Part shown: piece after piece, positions 16,289-24,819 of the stretch
Numbering within the stretch: the stretch's first letter is position 1
How the letters are laid out: each line of letters starts with the position of its first letter
DNA from: Poseidonibacter parvus
GTDB taxonomy: Bacteria > Campylobacterota > Campylobacteria > Campylobacterales > Arcobacteraceae
Direction of reading: 5' to 3'
Assembly: GCF_001956695.1 (NCBI RefSeq)
Contig: NZ_CP019070.1
Coordinates: forward strand, 1,674,001 to 1,738,000
DNA length: 64,000 nucleotides
Translations under genes and position numbers: made by a program
Notes under the pieces: generated by a model
Database searches by the model: none
What the model saw: the letters and a program-made list of their open reading frames with translations, nothing else
Told to the model about the DNA's origin: nothing

Positions 16289-18013
16289 ATGGAAGAAAAC
16301 ATAAATACTTTTAAAAGTTTTGATAAACAAAAACTTTTTTTTCGTAAATGGGAAAATATAAATACTTGGAATAAAAAAGTACTAATTGTGCTGCATAGAG
16401 GGCATGAGCACTCAAAAAGATTAGAAGAATTTGCTAAAACAAAAGCATTTGAAAATTATAAAATATATTCTTATGATAATAGAGGTCATGGAAAAACAAA
16501 AGTTGATGCAACATATGAATTTATGAATTTAGTTCGTGATTTAAACTCTTTTGTAAACTTTGTTTGTAAAGAAGAAAAGATTAAACAAGAAGATATTTTT
16601 GTAATTGCAAACTCTGTTGCAGGTGTTGTTGCATCTACTTGGATACATGATTATGCACCTAAAATTGCAGGAGTTGCTTTAGTTGCTCCTGCTTTTGAAA
16701 TAAAATTATATTTTCCCTTTGCCAAAGAATTTTTAGATTTAGCAATAAAAATAAAACCAGATTTAAACATCAAATCTTATGTAAAATCAAAGTTTTTAAC
16801 ACATGATAAAAATGAGCAAAAGATATATGATGAAGATAAACTTATAACTCCAAATATTCCAGCAAAACAACTAACAACACTACTTGATACTGCAAAAAGA
16901 GTGGTTAAGGATGCGACTTTAATTTCAACACCAACTTTAGTATTAAGTGCTTCAAAAGATTATGTTGTAAACAGTAGTATTCAAGGAGACTTTTATGCAA
17001 AACTTTCTTCAAAGATTAAAAAGTTTGTGAAACTAGATGGCTTCTTTCATGGTGTTTTATATGAAGACAAAAAAGATTTAGCAATAGAAGAAATAGTGGA
17101 TTTTATTGAACTTTGTTTTAAATCAGAAAAAGAAAACTATTTAAATGAAAAAATAAAGATTACTCAAGATGAAATCGATAAGATAGTTTACGGAAGTCAA
17201 TCTTTATGTGAGAAAACTTCATATTTTACACAAAGATTCATGCTTAATAATCTAGGTTTCATGAGTGATGGAATGAAAAAAGGCTTAAAATATGGATTTG
17301 ATTCAGGAGTAACTCTTGATTATATTTATGCAAATAAACCAAGTGGAAAAACGAAACTTGGTGAAATGATTGATAAAAACTATTTAAATAGTATTGGTTG
17401 GAAAGGGATTAGACAAAGAAAAGTAAATATGATTTCTACTTTAGAAGAAAAAATTGAAGCTTTAAATAAAGAAAATAAAAAAGTAAAAATTTTGGATATC
17501 GCTGGAGGACCTGCTAGATATTTAATAGAAATATGTAAAAAATACCCTAACATTCAAGTTTTGGTACAAGATTATCAAGAACAAAATATTAATGAAGGGA
17601 AACAATTAGTTAAAGAGTTTGGAATTGGAAATATTGCTTATAAACAAGCTGATGCTTTTGATAAAAATACATATTCAAAGGACATATTTGAACCAAATAT
17701 TGTAGTAGTTTCTGGGGTATTTGAGCTATTTCCTTCAAATGATTTGATTAAAAATGCAATTGAGGGTATAACAGCAGTTATTGAAGATAAGGGATATTTA
17801 GTTTATACAGGACAACCTTGGCATCCTCAATTAGCACAAATTGCAAACGTTTTAGGAAATCATAGAGATAAGCAATGGATTATGAGAAGAAGAAGTCAGT
17901 ATGAATTAGACTTGTTATTTAATGAATATAATTTTGAAAAAGAAAATATGAAAATAGATGACTGGGGAATTTTTACAGTTTCTTCTGCAAAGTTTAAAAA
18001 AGCTAATGACTAA
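16289..18013 (+). CDS. Alpha/beta hydrolase fused to SAM-dependent methyltransferase, YnbC-like
   Basis: A 574-residue two-domain protein. Residues about 1-280 form an alpha/beta hydrolase of the monoglyceride-lipase type: YSYDNRGHGKTK, a nucleophile elbow with Ser in ANSVAG (about 111-116), and a late histidine in DGFFHGVLYE (about 250-259). Residues about 385-570 form a class I methyltransferase with glycine loop ILDIAGGPARY and a later VVVSGVFELFPSN segment. Length and fusion match YnbC of E. coli. It starts 10 bases after the acyltransferase and overlaps the next gene by 8 bases. A lipid-modifying role is inferred from the neighbours. Confidence 0.85.
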   Translation: MEENINTFKSFDKQKLFFRKWENINTWNKKVLIVLHRGHEHSKRLEEFAKTKAFENYKIYSYDNRGHGKTKVDATYEFMNLVRDLNSFVNFVCKEEKIKQEDIFVIANSVAGVVASTWIHDYAPKIAGVALVAPAFEIKLYFPFAKEFLDLAIKIKPDLNIKSYVKSKFLTHDKNEQKIYDEDKLITPNIPAKQLTTLLDTAKRVVKDATLISTPTLVLSASKDYVVNSSIQGDFYAKLSSKIKKFVKLDGFFHGVLYEDKKDLAIEEIVDFIELCFKSEKENYLNEKIKITQDEIDKIVYGSQSLCEKTSYFTQRFMLNNLGFMSDGMKKGLKYGFDSGVTLDYIYANKPSGKTKLGEMIDKNYLNSIGWKGIRQRKVNMISTLEEKIEALNKENKKVKILDIAGGPARYLIEICKKYPNIQVLVQDYQEQNINEGKQLVKEFGIGNIAYKQADAFDKNTYSKDIFEPNIVVVSGVFELFPSNDLIKNAIEGITAVIEDKGYLVYTGQPWHPQLAQIANVLGNHRDKQWIMRRRSQYELDLLFNEYNFEKENMKIDDWGIFTVSSAKFKKAND

Positions 18014-19322
18014 AATATATAATCCATCCCTAGAAGCAAATGCAACTTTAAAAGAAAGAAGTGTTTGGCTTTTGTATCTTGGTGCTTTATTTTTTATTTT
18101 ATACGGAAGTGCAAATCAGTATGCTTTTTTAACGTCTCCTCATGAATCCTTTTTTATGCAATGGGAAGAAAATATTCCATTTATTGAAATATTTATAATT
18201 CCTTATATGTCATCTGATATATTATTTGCAATTGCACTACTACTGACTCAAACTAGGTTTGAGCTTAGAGTTTTAGCGCTTAGGATATTTATTACAATGA
18301 CTTTTTCTGTTTTTGTATTTGTTCTTTATCCTTTACAATTTTCTTTTGTAAAACCTGAAACTTCAAACTTTCTTTTTTCAATGCTAGAGCTTGATTTAGC
18401 TTATAATCAAATGCCCTCTTTACATATTAGTTTAGCTATTGTACTTTGGTTTTCAATGAAAGAACATATTTCAAATATTTTTATAAAATCATTTTTAGCC
18501 TTTTGGTTTATACTTATCTGCTTATCTACTTTGTTTGTTTATCAACATCATTTTATTGATATTCCAACAGGTGCGGTTGTTGGCTTTACCGTGGTTTATC
18601 TTATATCTTCGAAGAAAAAAACATATTTAACTTCGAGATTTATGACTCCTAGAAGTTTAAAAATGTCTTTGTACTATTTAATAGGTGTTCTTATATCAAT
18701 AATTTTATATTTTAACTTTAATTCATTTATTTTTATATATTTATTTTTAACAGCTTTAAGTATAAGTTTTATCTATGCTTTTGGTTTTAATTTATTATTG
18801 ACAAATGAAAAATCAAAACCAAATATATTTCAAAAAATACTATTTGCACCATATTTTATTGCTTCTTATTTTTCTTGGAATTATTATAAAAATAAAATAG
18901 ATTTTAAATCACAATTAAATGACAATATTTATTTTGGAAGACAAGCTACAAAAGAAGAGTATAAAGAACTTGAAGCACTAGGGATTAAAACCATTATAAA
19001 CCTTGCAAATGATCAACAATTTCATAAAACAAATATTAAAGAAATACGATATCCATTGTTGGATATGACAATGCAAGATCCAGTGATTTTACATCAAATA
19101 ATAAAAACAATAGAAAAACATTCAAATGAAAAAATATATATACACTGTACTCTAGGAATGTCAAGAAGTATTTTGGCTATATCATCCTATTTACTTTACA
19201 AAAAAAAATCAATAAATGAAGTAAATGAAATTATGAATAAACTAAGACCAATTTATGTTAAATCAAAATATATGAGTATAAATCTTGAGTTATATGAAAA
19301 ATTTATTTCCAAGAATAACTAA
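18006..19322 (+). CDS. PAP2 / dual-specificity phosphatase fusion, YnbD-like
   Basis: A 438-residue membrane protein. The N-terminal two-thirds has about eight membrane helices with PAP2 motifs MPSLHISLAI and HHFIDIPTGAVVGF (lipid-phosphate phosphatase). The soluble C-terminal part has a tyrosine/dual-specificity phosphatase loop HCTLGMSRS (Cx5R), with FGRQATKEEYKELEALGIKT resembling the start of such domains. This architecture matches YnbD of E. coli. The ATG at 18006 overlaps the preceding stop; the in-frame ATG at 17958 would overlap the methyltransferase by 56 bases. The combination suggests removal of a phosphate from a phospholipid intermediate such as a PGP-like or PIP-like lipid. Confidence 0.87.
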   Translation: MTKIYNPSLEANATLKERSVWLLYLGALFFILYGSANQYAFLTSPHESFFMQWEENIPFIEIFIIPYMSSDILFAIALLLTQTRFELRVLALRIFITMTFSVFVFVLYPLQFSFVKPETSNFLFSMLELDLAYNQMPSLHISLAIVLWFSMKEHISNIFIKSFLAFWFILICLSTLFVYQHHFIDIPTGAVVGFTVVYLISSKKKTYLTSRFMTPRSLKMSLYYLIGVLISIILYFNFNSFIFIYLFLTALSISFIYAFGFNLLLTNEKSKPNIFQKILFAPYFIASYFSWNYYKNKIDFKSQLNDNIYFGRQATKEEYKELEALGIKTIINLANDQQFHKTNIKEIRYPLLDMTMQDPVILHQIIKTIEKHSNEKIYIHCTLGMSRSILAISSYLLYKKKSINEVNEIMNKLRPIYVKSKYMSINLELYEKFISKNN

Positions 19323-19384
19323 TTATCGTAACTATTTGTTAACGTTTATTTGATAATCTTAAATCAAAAATTTAAGGTAAAAGA

Positions 19385-20026
19385 ATGCAAAATAAAAAAG
19401 TTATAATAAGCTCACTAATAGTATTAATATTAGTATTTTTAAGTGGTGCATATATTTTTAAAACAAATAAATCAGAACAATTAGCATCAAATGCAAAACA
19501 AAACTCCTCAGCCCTTGTACGAGAGAGTTCATTTATTTTAGGTGAAAAAAATGCAAAAGTAGAACTTGTTGAGTTTTTTGACCCAGCTTGTGAAACTTGT
19601 GCACAAATGCATCCACATGTAAAAGATATTATGAAAAGAAACAAAGGAAACATAAAACTTGTTTTAAGATATGCACCTTTTCATAAAGGCTCAGTTGATG
19701 TTGTAATGATGCTAGAAGCTACAAAAAAGCAAGGGAAATTTTTAGAAACATTAGAACTATTATTTGCAACTCAAAAGTTTTGGACAGTTCATCATGAAGT
19801 TGATTTAAATAAAACTTGGGGAATATTAAGCACTTCAAAACTTCTTGATATGACTAAATTAGCAGAAGATATGAAAAATCCTAAAATTATTGAAATAGTA
19901 AAACAAGATATAGAAGATGGAAAAGTTTTAAAAGCAAACAAAACTCCAGCTTATTATGTAAATGGCAAACCTTTAGAAGTTTTTGGTTTACAAAACTTAA
20001 TTGATTTGATAAATTCTGAATTATAA
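19385..20026 (+). CDS. Membrane-anchored DsbA/thioredoxin-fold protein
   Basis: A 213-residue protein with an N-terminal hydrophobic anchor (about 5-24) and a DsbA-family thioredoxin fold. The redox motif is C69-E-T-C72 in FFDPACETCAQMHP, and the cis-proline loop is KTPAYYVNG. The domain resembles DsbG/BdbD-like or thioredoxin_4 proteins, acting outside the cytoplasmic membrane. It starts 63 bases after the phosphatase gene and is followed by a 12-bp inverted repeat. Specific partners are unknown. Confidence 0.85.
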   Translation: MQNKKVIISSLIVLILVFLSGAYIFKTNKSEQLASNAKQNSSALVRESSFILGEKNAKVELVEFFDPACETCAQMHPHVKDIMKRNKGNIKLVLRYAPFHKGSVDVVMMLEATKKQGKFLETLELLFATQKFWTVHHEVDLNKTWGILSTSKLLDMTKLAEDMKNPKIIEIVKQDIEDGKVLKANKTPAYYVNGKPLEVFGLQNLIDLINSEL

Positions 20027-20031
20027 ATCAT

Positions 20032-20060
20032 TTGAAGTAGATTTAGATAATCTACTTCAA
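20032..20060 (+). terminator. Strong 12-bp hairpin after the thioredoxin-fold gene
   Basis: TTGAAGTAGATT and AATCTACTTCAA form a perfect 12-bp stem with a TAGAT loop, 6 bases after the stop codon. There is no immediate T-run; a pyrimidine-rich GCTCTTCTTG follows. A second short repeat, TGTAC / GTACA (20069-20085), comes next. Probably a transcript end or RNA stabiliser separating this gene from the mutase operon. Confidence 0.5.
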
Positions 20061-20164
20061 GCTCTTCTTGTACTATTTTTGTACATCTAATTAAATCCTA
20101 ACCACAATTTAGATATTATATTTGCCTTAAATAAACTAATAAAAAAAGAATTAGGTACAAATAT

Positions 20165-20575
20165 ATGAAAGTAGTTACAGGAGTTGTTGGCAATGATATC
20201 CATGTTGTTGCAAACAGACTTATTGATATATCATTACAAGCACGTGGATTTGAAGTATTTAACTTAGGTGTTAATACTTATTTAGAAGAATTTCTTGATG
20301 CAGTTGTTGAAACAAATGCTGATATTTTATTAATATCATCATTAAATGGCGAAGCTGAAGGATGGTGTAGAGAAGTTAAAATCTTAAAGTCAAAATATGG
20401 AAATCTTTTAGATAATGTAGTATTTATGATTGGTGGAAACTTAACAGTAGGAACAGGAAGTAATGATGAAATTGTTGCTAAGTTTAAAGATTACGGTTTT
20501 GATTTAGTATTTCATCAAATTGATTTAAATACAGGACTTGATTCACTAGAAACATACTTGAAGGAGAGAAAATAA
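20165..20575 (+). CDS. glmS: Glutamate mutase S (cobalamin-binding) subunit
   Basis: Small B12-binding subunit of adenosylcobalamin-dependent methylaspartate mutase (EC 5.4.99.1), 136 residues, one Rossmann-like domain. The base-off motif DxHxxG appears as D11-I-H13-V-V-A16, so the axial histidine is kept but the glycine is alanine. SSLNG (about 59-63) and GGNLTVG (about 95-101) are the other cofactor-loop motifs. Its stop overlaps the next start (TAATG). It leads a four-gene operon. No cobalamin riboswitch fits in the 139-base upstream gap. The symbol follows mutase usage and is not the glucosamine synthase glmS. Confidence 0.87.
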   Translation: MKVVTGVVGNDIHVVANRLIDISLQARGFEVFNLGVNTYLEEFLDAVVETNADILLISSLNGEAEGWCREVKILKSKYGNLLDNVVFMIGGNLTVGTGSNDEIVAKFKDYGFDLVFHQIDLNTGLDSLETYLKERK

Positions 20576-21942
20576 TGAGTTTACTTCAAGAAGAAAGAGA
20601 TATTATTATCCAAAATAAATATGCAGATGATTTTGATTTTGCTGAGATTGAAGAGTTTGTAAAAAATGCTTCAAAAGATTTATTTATATCTCATAGATTT
20701 AAAAATGCAAATAAAATGCTTGTTCAACCTCGTGGTGGTTTTCCAACTTATCAAAAACAATATGACTTATATGAGTTTTTTGTAAATGCAGATGTTGATA
20801 TTTTACCCTTAACTATTGATTCTAATACAAGATTAAATGACTATGCAACATCTGCTAAGATGTTAAAACTTTCTGAAGAAAATGAAGTTGATATGTTAAA
20901 TGGATATCCATTAGTAAATCATGGTTATAAAACTACAAGAAAAATGATTACACATTTTAATAAGCCTGTAAGTCTAAGACACGGAACTCCAGATGCAAGA
21001 CTTTTAATAGAAACTGCAATTGCATCAGGAATATTTGAAATTGAAGGTGGACCAATTACTTACCTTTTACCATATTCAAAAAACTTTCCATTAGATAAGG
21101 CTTTTTTATATTGGAAATACGTTGAACGAGTATGTGCAAATTATTCAAAATTAAATGAACCAATTAATAGAGAATCATTTGGACCATTAACTGCAACACT
21201 AGTGCCTCCTTGTGTAACTATTGTAATTCAATTACTTGAAATGCTTTTATCACTTGAAGAAGGTGTAAAGTCATTCTCAGTATCTTTCTCGCAAACTGGT
21301 TCTATGAATCAAGATATAGTTACTGGTGCAGTTATTAGAAAAATGGCAAAATATTATGCAGAAGAAATTGGCTGTGGTGATGCATCAGTTCATTTAGTAT
21401 ATCATCAATGGATGGGAGCCTTCCCTACTGATAAAAACTTTGCAGAATGTTTAATTAATACTTCAACTGTAATTGCATCAATGGTTGGTGCTGATAAGAT
21501 TATTACAAAAACAAGAGAAGAAGCATCAGGAATTCCAACAAAAGAAGCAAATGCTAAAACAGTTGCAAATACTCAATATACTCTAAGAATGTTAAATGGA
21601 CTTCCAAATGTAGTTGATAAAGAAGAAGAAGAGATTTTAACAGAAGAAGTAATGAGCATAATGGAAGCAGTATTCAATGACCCTGCTGATACTTTATGGA
21701 GAAAAGTCTTTAACTCTATTAAAAATGGAACTATTGATGTTCCTTTCTCTCCACATATTATTAATCATAATGAAGTAGTAACAGTAAGAGATAAAAACAA
21801 AAATATCAGAATTATAAAAAAAGGTAATTTACCAATTAGTGATAGATGTTTTGAATATGAAAAGAAACACTGTGATTTAAATAAAGATGCCTCATCAATA
21901 GTAAATGATATTATTCATGATATAGGAATTATGCAATGGTAG
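20575..21942 (+). CDS. glmE: Glutamate mutase E (catalytic) subunit
   Basis: Catalytic TIM-barrel subunit, 455 residues, which rearranges (S)-glutamate to (2S,3S)-3-methylaspartate with the S subunit. Recognisable stretches are VQPRGGFPTYQKQYDLYE, IDSNTRLNDY, LNGYPLVNHGY and SLRHGTPDARLL, the last carrying the substrate-binding arginine, followed by EIEGGPITYLLPYSK. AAGGAG precedes the ATG, which sits on the stop codon of the S subunit gene. It overlaps the L gene by 7 bases. Nothing truncated. Confidence 0.9.
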   Translation: MSLLQEERDIIIQNKYADDFDFAEIEEFVKNASKDLFISHRFKNANKMLVQPRGGFPTYQKQYDLYEFFVNADVDILPLTIDSNTRLNDYATSAKMLKLSEENEVDMLNGYPLVNHGYKTTRKMITHFNKPVSLRHGTPDARLLIETAIASGIFEIEGGPITYLLPYSKNFPLDKAFLYWKYVERVCANYSKLNEPINRESFGPLTATLVPPCVTIVIQLLEMLLSLEEGVKSFSVSFSQTGSMNQDIVTGAVIRKMAKYYAEEIGCGDASVHLVYHQWMGAFPTDKNFAECLINTSTVIASMVGADKIITKTREEASGIPTKEANAKTVANTQYTLRMLNGLPNVVDKEEEEILTEEVMSIMEAVFNDPADTLWRKVFNSIKNGTIDVPFSPHIINHNEVVTVRDKNKNIRIIKKGNLPISDRCFEYEKKHCDLNKDASSIVNDIIHDIGIMQW

Positions 21943-23120
21943 AAAATAAACTTTTAATAGACATAGGAAGTACTTACTTCAAAGTTGCAACAAATGATAA
22001 AGTTGAGCAACATTTTAGAGATTTTAATAAAAATATTTATGATGATTTAGTATCAAAATGTGGAAGTAAGATTGAAGGTTTTGCAAAAGATGAAGTATAT
22101 ATTTGTTCATCTGCAAATGGTGGTTTATCAACTTTAGTAATTGGTGTTACAAACTCTTTTTCATTAAAGTTTGCAAAAAATATTGCTTATAATTCTGGAA
22201 TTAATATTATAGATACTGTTTTATACCAAGATATTAAAAAAGCCTCAGTTCCAAGTGATTTAATCGATGTTGTAATAATTGTTGGTGGAATAAATAGCGT
22301 TGATGGTTTATTTGATGAAGATTTATTTAATTACTTAGAAAATGTAAATTACTCAAATGTCGTATTTGCAGGTTCATCTAAAGATGCAAATTACTTAAGT
22401 TCAAAAATTGAGAACCTAATTATTATTGAAAATATAATCAATAATAAACTGCATGTTGTAGAAGAGCCTTTAAAAGAATATTTAACTAATCTTTATCAAG
22501 CTGATATCATGGGTAAGGAAGATATTAAACACCTTTATGATTTAACATCAAATCAAATTTATTCAACTCCTTATATTGTAAATAAGACATTACCAATGAT
22601 TGATTCAAAATTTGCAGCAGTTAATCCATTTATTTTAATTGATATTGGTGGAGCTACAACAGATATTCATTATTCAAAAGATTTATCTGATGATAATATC
22701 GTTACAGAAAATGAATATGATAGATTAGTATTTAAAAAACTAGGTGTTTTTAAATCACGTGAGTCTTTAATATTTGCAGCACAAAACAATGAATTTGTAT
22801 ATGAATTACTTGCACATTTAAAAGTTACAGAAAATATATTTAATGAAAATAATGAAAAAAGCCTTAGAATTTTAATGCAACTTGCTATTTTCTTAGTAAT
22901 GTATAAAGTATCAGAAGTTCATCCTTTATATATTAAATTAAAACTAGAATTGTTAAAATCTGTTGTTTTAACAGGTGGAATTACCAAGGTTCTAAGTTTT
23001 GAAGAAGTTGAGGATATTATTGCATTTTTCTATAAAAAAATATTAAATAGTGAAGTTCATCCTTCAATTGTTTTAGATTCAAATTATGATATTTGGACTC
23101 TTGGAATTACTCAAAAGTAA
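21936..23120 (+). CDS. Glutamate mutase L (MutL/GlmL) accessory protein
   Basis: A 394-residue protein of the acetate kinase/Hsp70/actin fold: LLIDIGSTYFKVAT (4-17) is the phosphate-1 loop and FILIDIGGATTDIHYS (about 232-247) the second, with a late VVLTGGITKVLSF adenosine-type motif. Members lie next to glutamate mutase S and E genes and are thought to reactivate the B12 enzyme. The start overlaps glmE by 7 bases, and the stop lies 11 bases before the ligase start. Confidence 0.85.
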   Translation: MVENKLLIDIGSTYFKVATNDKVEQHFRDFNKNIYDDLVSKCGSKIEGFAKDEVYICSSANGGLSTLVIGVTNSFSLKFAKNIAYNSGINIIDTVLYQDIKKASVPSDLIDVVIIVGGINSVDGLFDEDLFNYLENVNYSNVVFAGSSKDANYLSSKIENLIIIENIINNKLHVVEEPLKEYLTNLYQADIMGKEDIKHLYDLTSNQIYSTPYIVNKTLPMIDSKFAAVNPFILIDIGGATTDIHYSKDLSDDNIVTENEYDRLVFKKLGVFKSRESLIFAAQNNEFVYELLAHLKVTENIFNENNEKSLRILMQLAIFLVMYKVSEVHPLYIKLKLELLKSVVLTGGITKVLSFEEVEDIIAFFYKKILNSEVHPSIVLDSNYDIWTLGITQK

Positions 23121-23130
23121 AGGAAATAAT

Positions 23131-24702
23131 ATGTCAATAAATTGTATAAGAACATTAATAGAAGAAGCTAATGTATCAAACCCTGATAAAATAGCAATTA
23201 TTCATGGCCAAGAAAAATTAACTTATAGTGAATTATTTACTAAAGTTAATCAAATTGCTTATTATTTAGATGAATTAAATATGCCTAGTAAAAGTAGAAT
23301 TGGTGTTTATTCAAATAAAGGAATTGATCAAGTAATTGCAATGCTTGCTATTTTATCAACTGATTATATTTTAGTTCCATTAACAAAACTTTTAAAATCA
23401 GAGCAAGTTGAGTATATAATCAATGATTGTAATATAGAGTGTATTATTACTGATAAAGTAAAATTAGAATCTATTGAAGAGATTAACTTTACAGGTTCAA
23501 TTATCTCTTATGAAACAACACACAAAGACCTGCCCTCTTTTGAAGAGATTTACAAATATTATAATAAACCTTATGAATGTAATATTTCAGGTCATCAAAA
23601 TGCAGCTATTACTTATTCATTTGGAATGGGTGGAAAACCAAAAGGTATTGTAATTTCACATAGAAACTTTATTGATTCTGCACGTGTAGTATCACAATAT
23701 CTAGATTTAAAAGAAGATGATGTGATTTCAGGACTTTTGATTTTTAATCTAGATTATGGATTAAATCAAATCTTTTGTTCATTATATAAAAGAGCTACAT
23801 TAGCTTTACATAGATTTGTATTACCAAATGACTTCTTTAATCATTTAATAAATGATAAAGTAACTGTTTTACCTATTATGCCTATTACAATTACAGATAT
23901 GTTTGATGAAGAAGAAAATAGACTTCCAAGTAGTGAACTTTTAGAAAATGTAAGAATTATTACATCTTCAGGTGGAAATGTAACAAATAAAATGATTACA
24001 GATATTGAAAAATATTTTAAAACTGCAAAATTTTATTCTATGCATGGGTTAACAGAAGCCTTTAGATCTACTTATTTAGATCCATCTCAGCTTAAAATAA
24101 GACCTGATTCAATTGGAAAAGCTATTCCTGATGTTGAATTATATGTAATTGATGAAGATGGGAATGAGTGTCCCCCAAGAGTTGTAGGTGAGTTAATTCA
24201 TAGAGGTGGATATATATATCAAGGATACTGGAAAGGTCCAAAACAAACTAAGCAAAGATTTAAATCAGCACAAATACTTAAAAACATTATAAACCTTGAT
24301 GGCGAGTTAAATGATGAAATAGTTGTAGCAACTGGAGATTATGTATATAAAGATGAAGAAGGTTATCTTTACTTTGTCTCAAGAGATGATAATATGATTA
24401 AAACAAGAGGTTTTAGAGTAAGTCCTTATGAAATAAAATCTGTAGTTTGTAAAAATATTTCTGAAATTAATCAATGTGCAGTATTTTCAATAGAAAATGA
24501 AGAGATTGAAGAAGAAATAGTTTTAGTTTATACAGCAAATAATGAACTAAGTTCAAAAGAGATTATTTTTGAATTAAAAAAACATCTAGCATCATATATG
24601 ATTCCATCAAGAATAATATATAAAAAATCTTTACCTCTTATTCCTTCTGATAAAAATAAGATAAATATAGACGAATTAAAAAAAGAATTAATTATTAAAT
24701 AA
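23131..24702 (+). CDS. Adenylate-forming acyl/amino-acid ligase linked to glutamate mutase
   Basis: A 523-residue ANL-superfamily enzyme (AMP-dependent synthetase). Motifs are a variant P-loop SFGMGGKPKG, the A5 segment HGLTEAFRSTYL, ATGDY near 410, RDDNMIKTRG and a late lysine in SDKNKIN. HGLTEAFRSTYL followed by RPDSIGKAIP resembles acyl-CoA ligases described with exosortase A/PEP-CTERM clusters, but no exosortase is seen here. The ATG at 23131 has AAAGGAA upstream; the ATG at 23086 lies inside the L gene and lacks one. It is the last gene of the mutase operon, so its substrate may be 3-methylaspartate or a derivative. Substrate not proven. Confidence 0.82.
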   Translation: MSINCIRTLIEEANVSNPDKIAIIHGQEKLTYSELFTKVNQIAYYLDELNMPSKSRIGVYSNKGIDQVIAMLAILSTDYILVPLTKLLKSEQVEYIINDCNIECIITDKVKLESIEEINFTGSIISYETTHKDLPSFEEIYKYYNKPYECNISGHQNAAITYSFGMGGKPKGIVISHRNFIDSARVVSQYLDLKEDDVISGLLIFNLDYGLNQIFCSLYKRATLALHRFVLPNDFFNHLINDKVTVLPIMPITITDMFDEEENRLPSSELLENVRIITSSGGNVTNKMITDIEKYFKTAKFYSMHGLTEAFRSTYLDPSQLKIRPDSIGKAIPDVELYVIDEDGNECPPRVVGELIHRGGYIYQGYWKGPKQTKQRFKSAQILKNIINLDGELNDEIVVATGDYVYKDEEGYLYFVSRDDNMIKTRGFRVSPYEIKSVVCKNISEINQCAVFSIENEEIEEEIVLVYTANNELSSKEIIFELKKHLASYMIPSRIIYKKSLPLIPSDKNKINIDELKKELIIK

Positions 24703-24748
24703 TTATAAATATAGCATCAAGCTATATTTATAAAAAACTCACTTTTTA

Positions 24749-24762
24749 TTGACTAACGTCAA
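24749..24762. promoter_or_regulatory. CRP/FNR-family operator upstream of the cytochrome c gene
   Basis: A perfect palindrome TTGAC-TAAC-GTCAA. The layout (5-bp arms, 4-base centre) is that of CRP/FNR/Dnr/NssR sites. Its centre (24755.5) is about 41.5 bases before the start predicted from the TATAAT box at 24785-24790, the classical class II activator position. Confidence 0.65.
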
Positions 24763-24784
24763 TTACTCCTAAAATAAATTATAT

Positions 24785-24790
24785 TATAAT
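24785..24790 (+). promoter_or_regulatory. -10 box of the cytochrome c gene
   Basis: TATAAT, 29 bases before the ATG. The predicted start near 24797 leaves a leader of about 23 bases containing the AAGGAT ribosome site. No good -35 box is visible, as expected for an activator-dependent promoter. Confidence 0.55.
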
Positions 24791-24819
24791 TACTACAATA
24801 TAAAAAAAAGGATCTAACA

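Noticed and set aside
19372-19653. 93-codon minus-strand frame opposite the thioredoxin-fold gene
   Set aside because: It lies opposite a gene with signal anchor and CETC motif, and has no ribosome site or family resemblance.
20061-20164. Cobalamin riboswitch upstream of glutamate mutase
   Set aside because: I looked for a B12 box (GCCACTG-like) and a long leader; neither is present and only about 100 bases remain after the hairpin.
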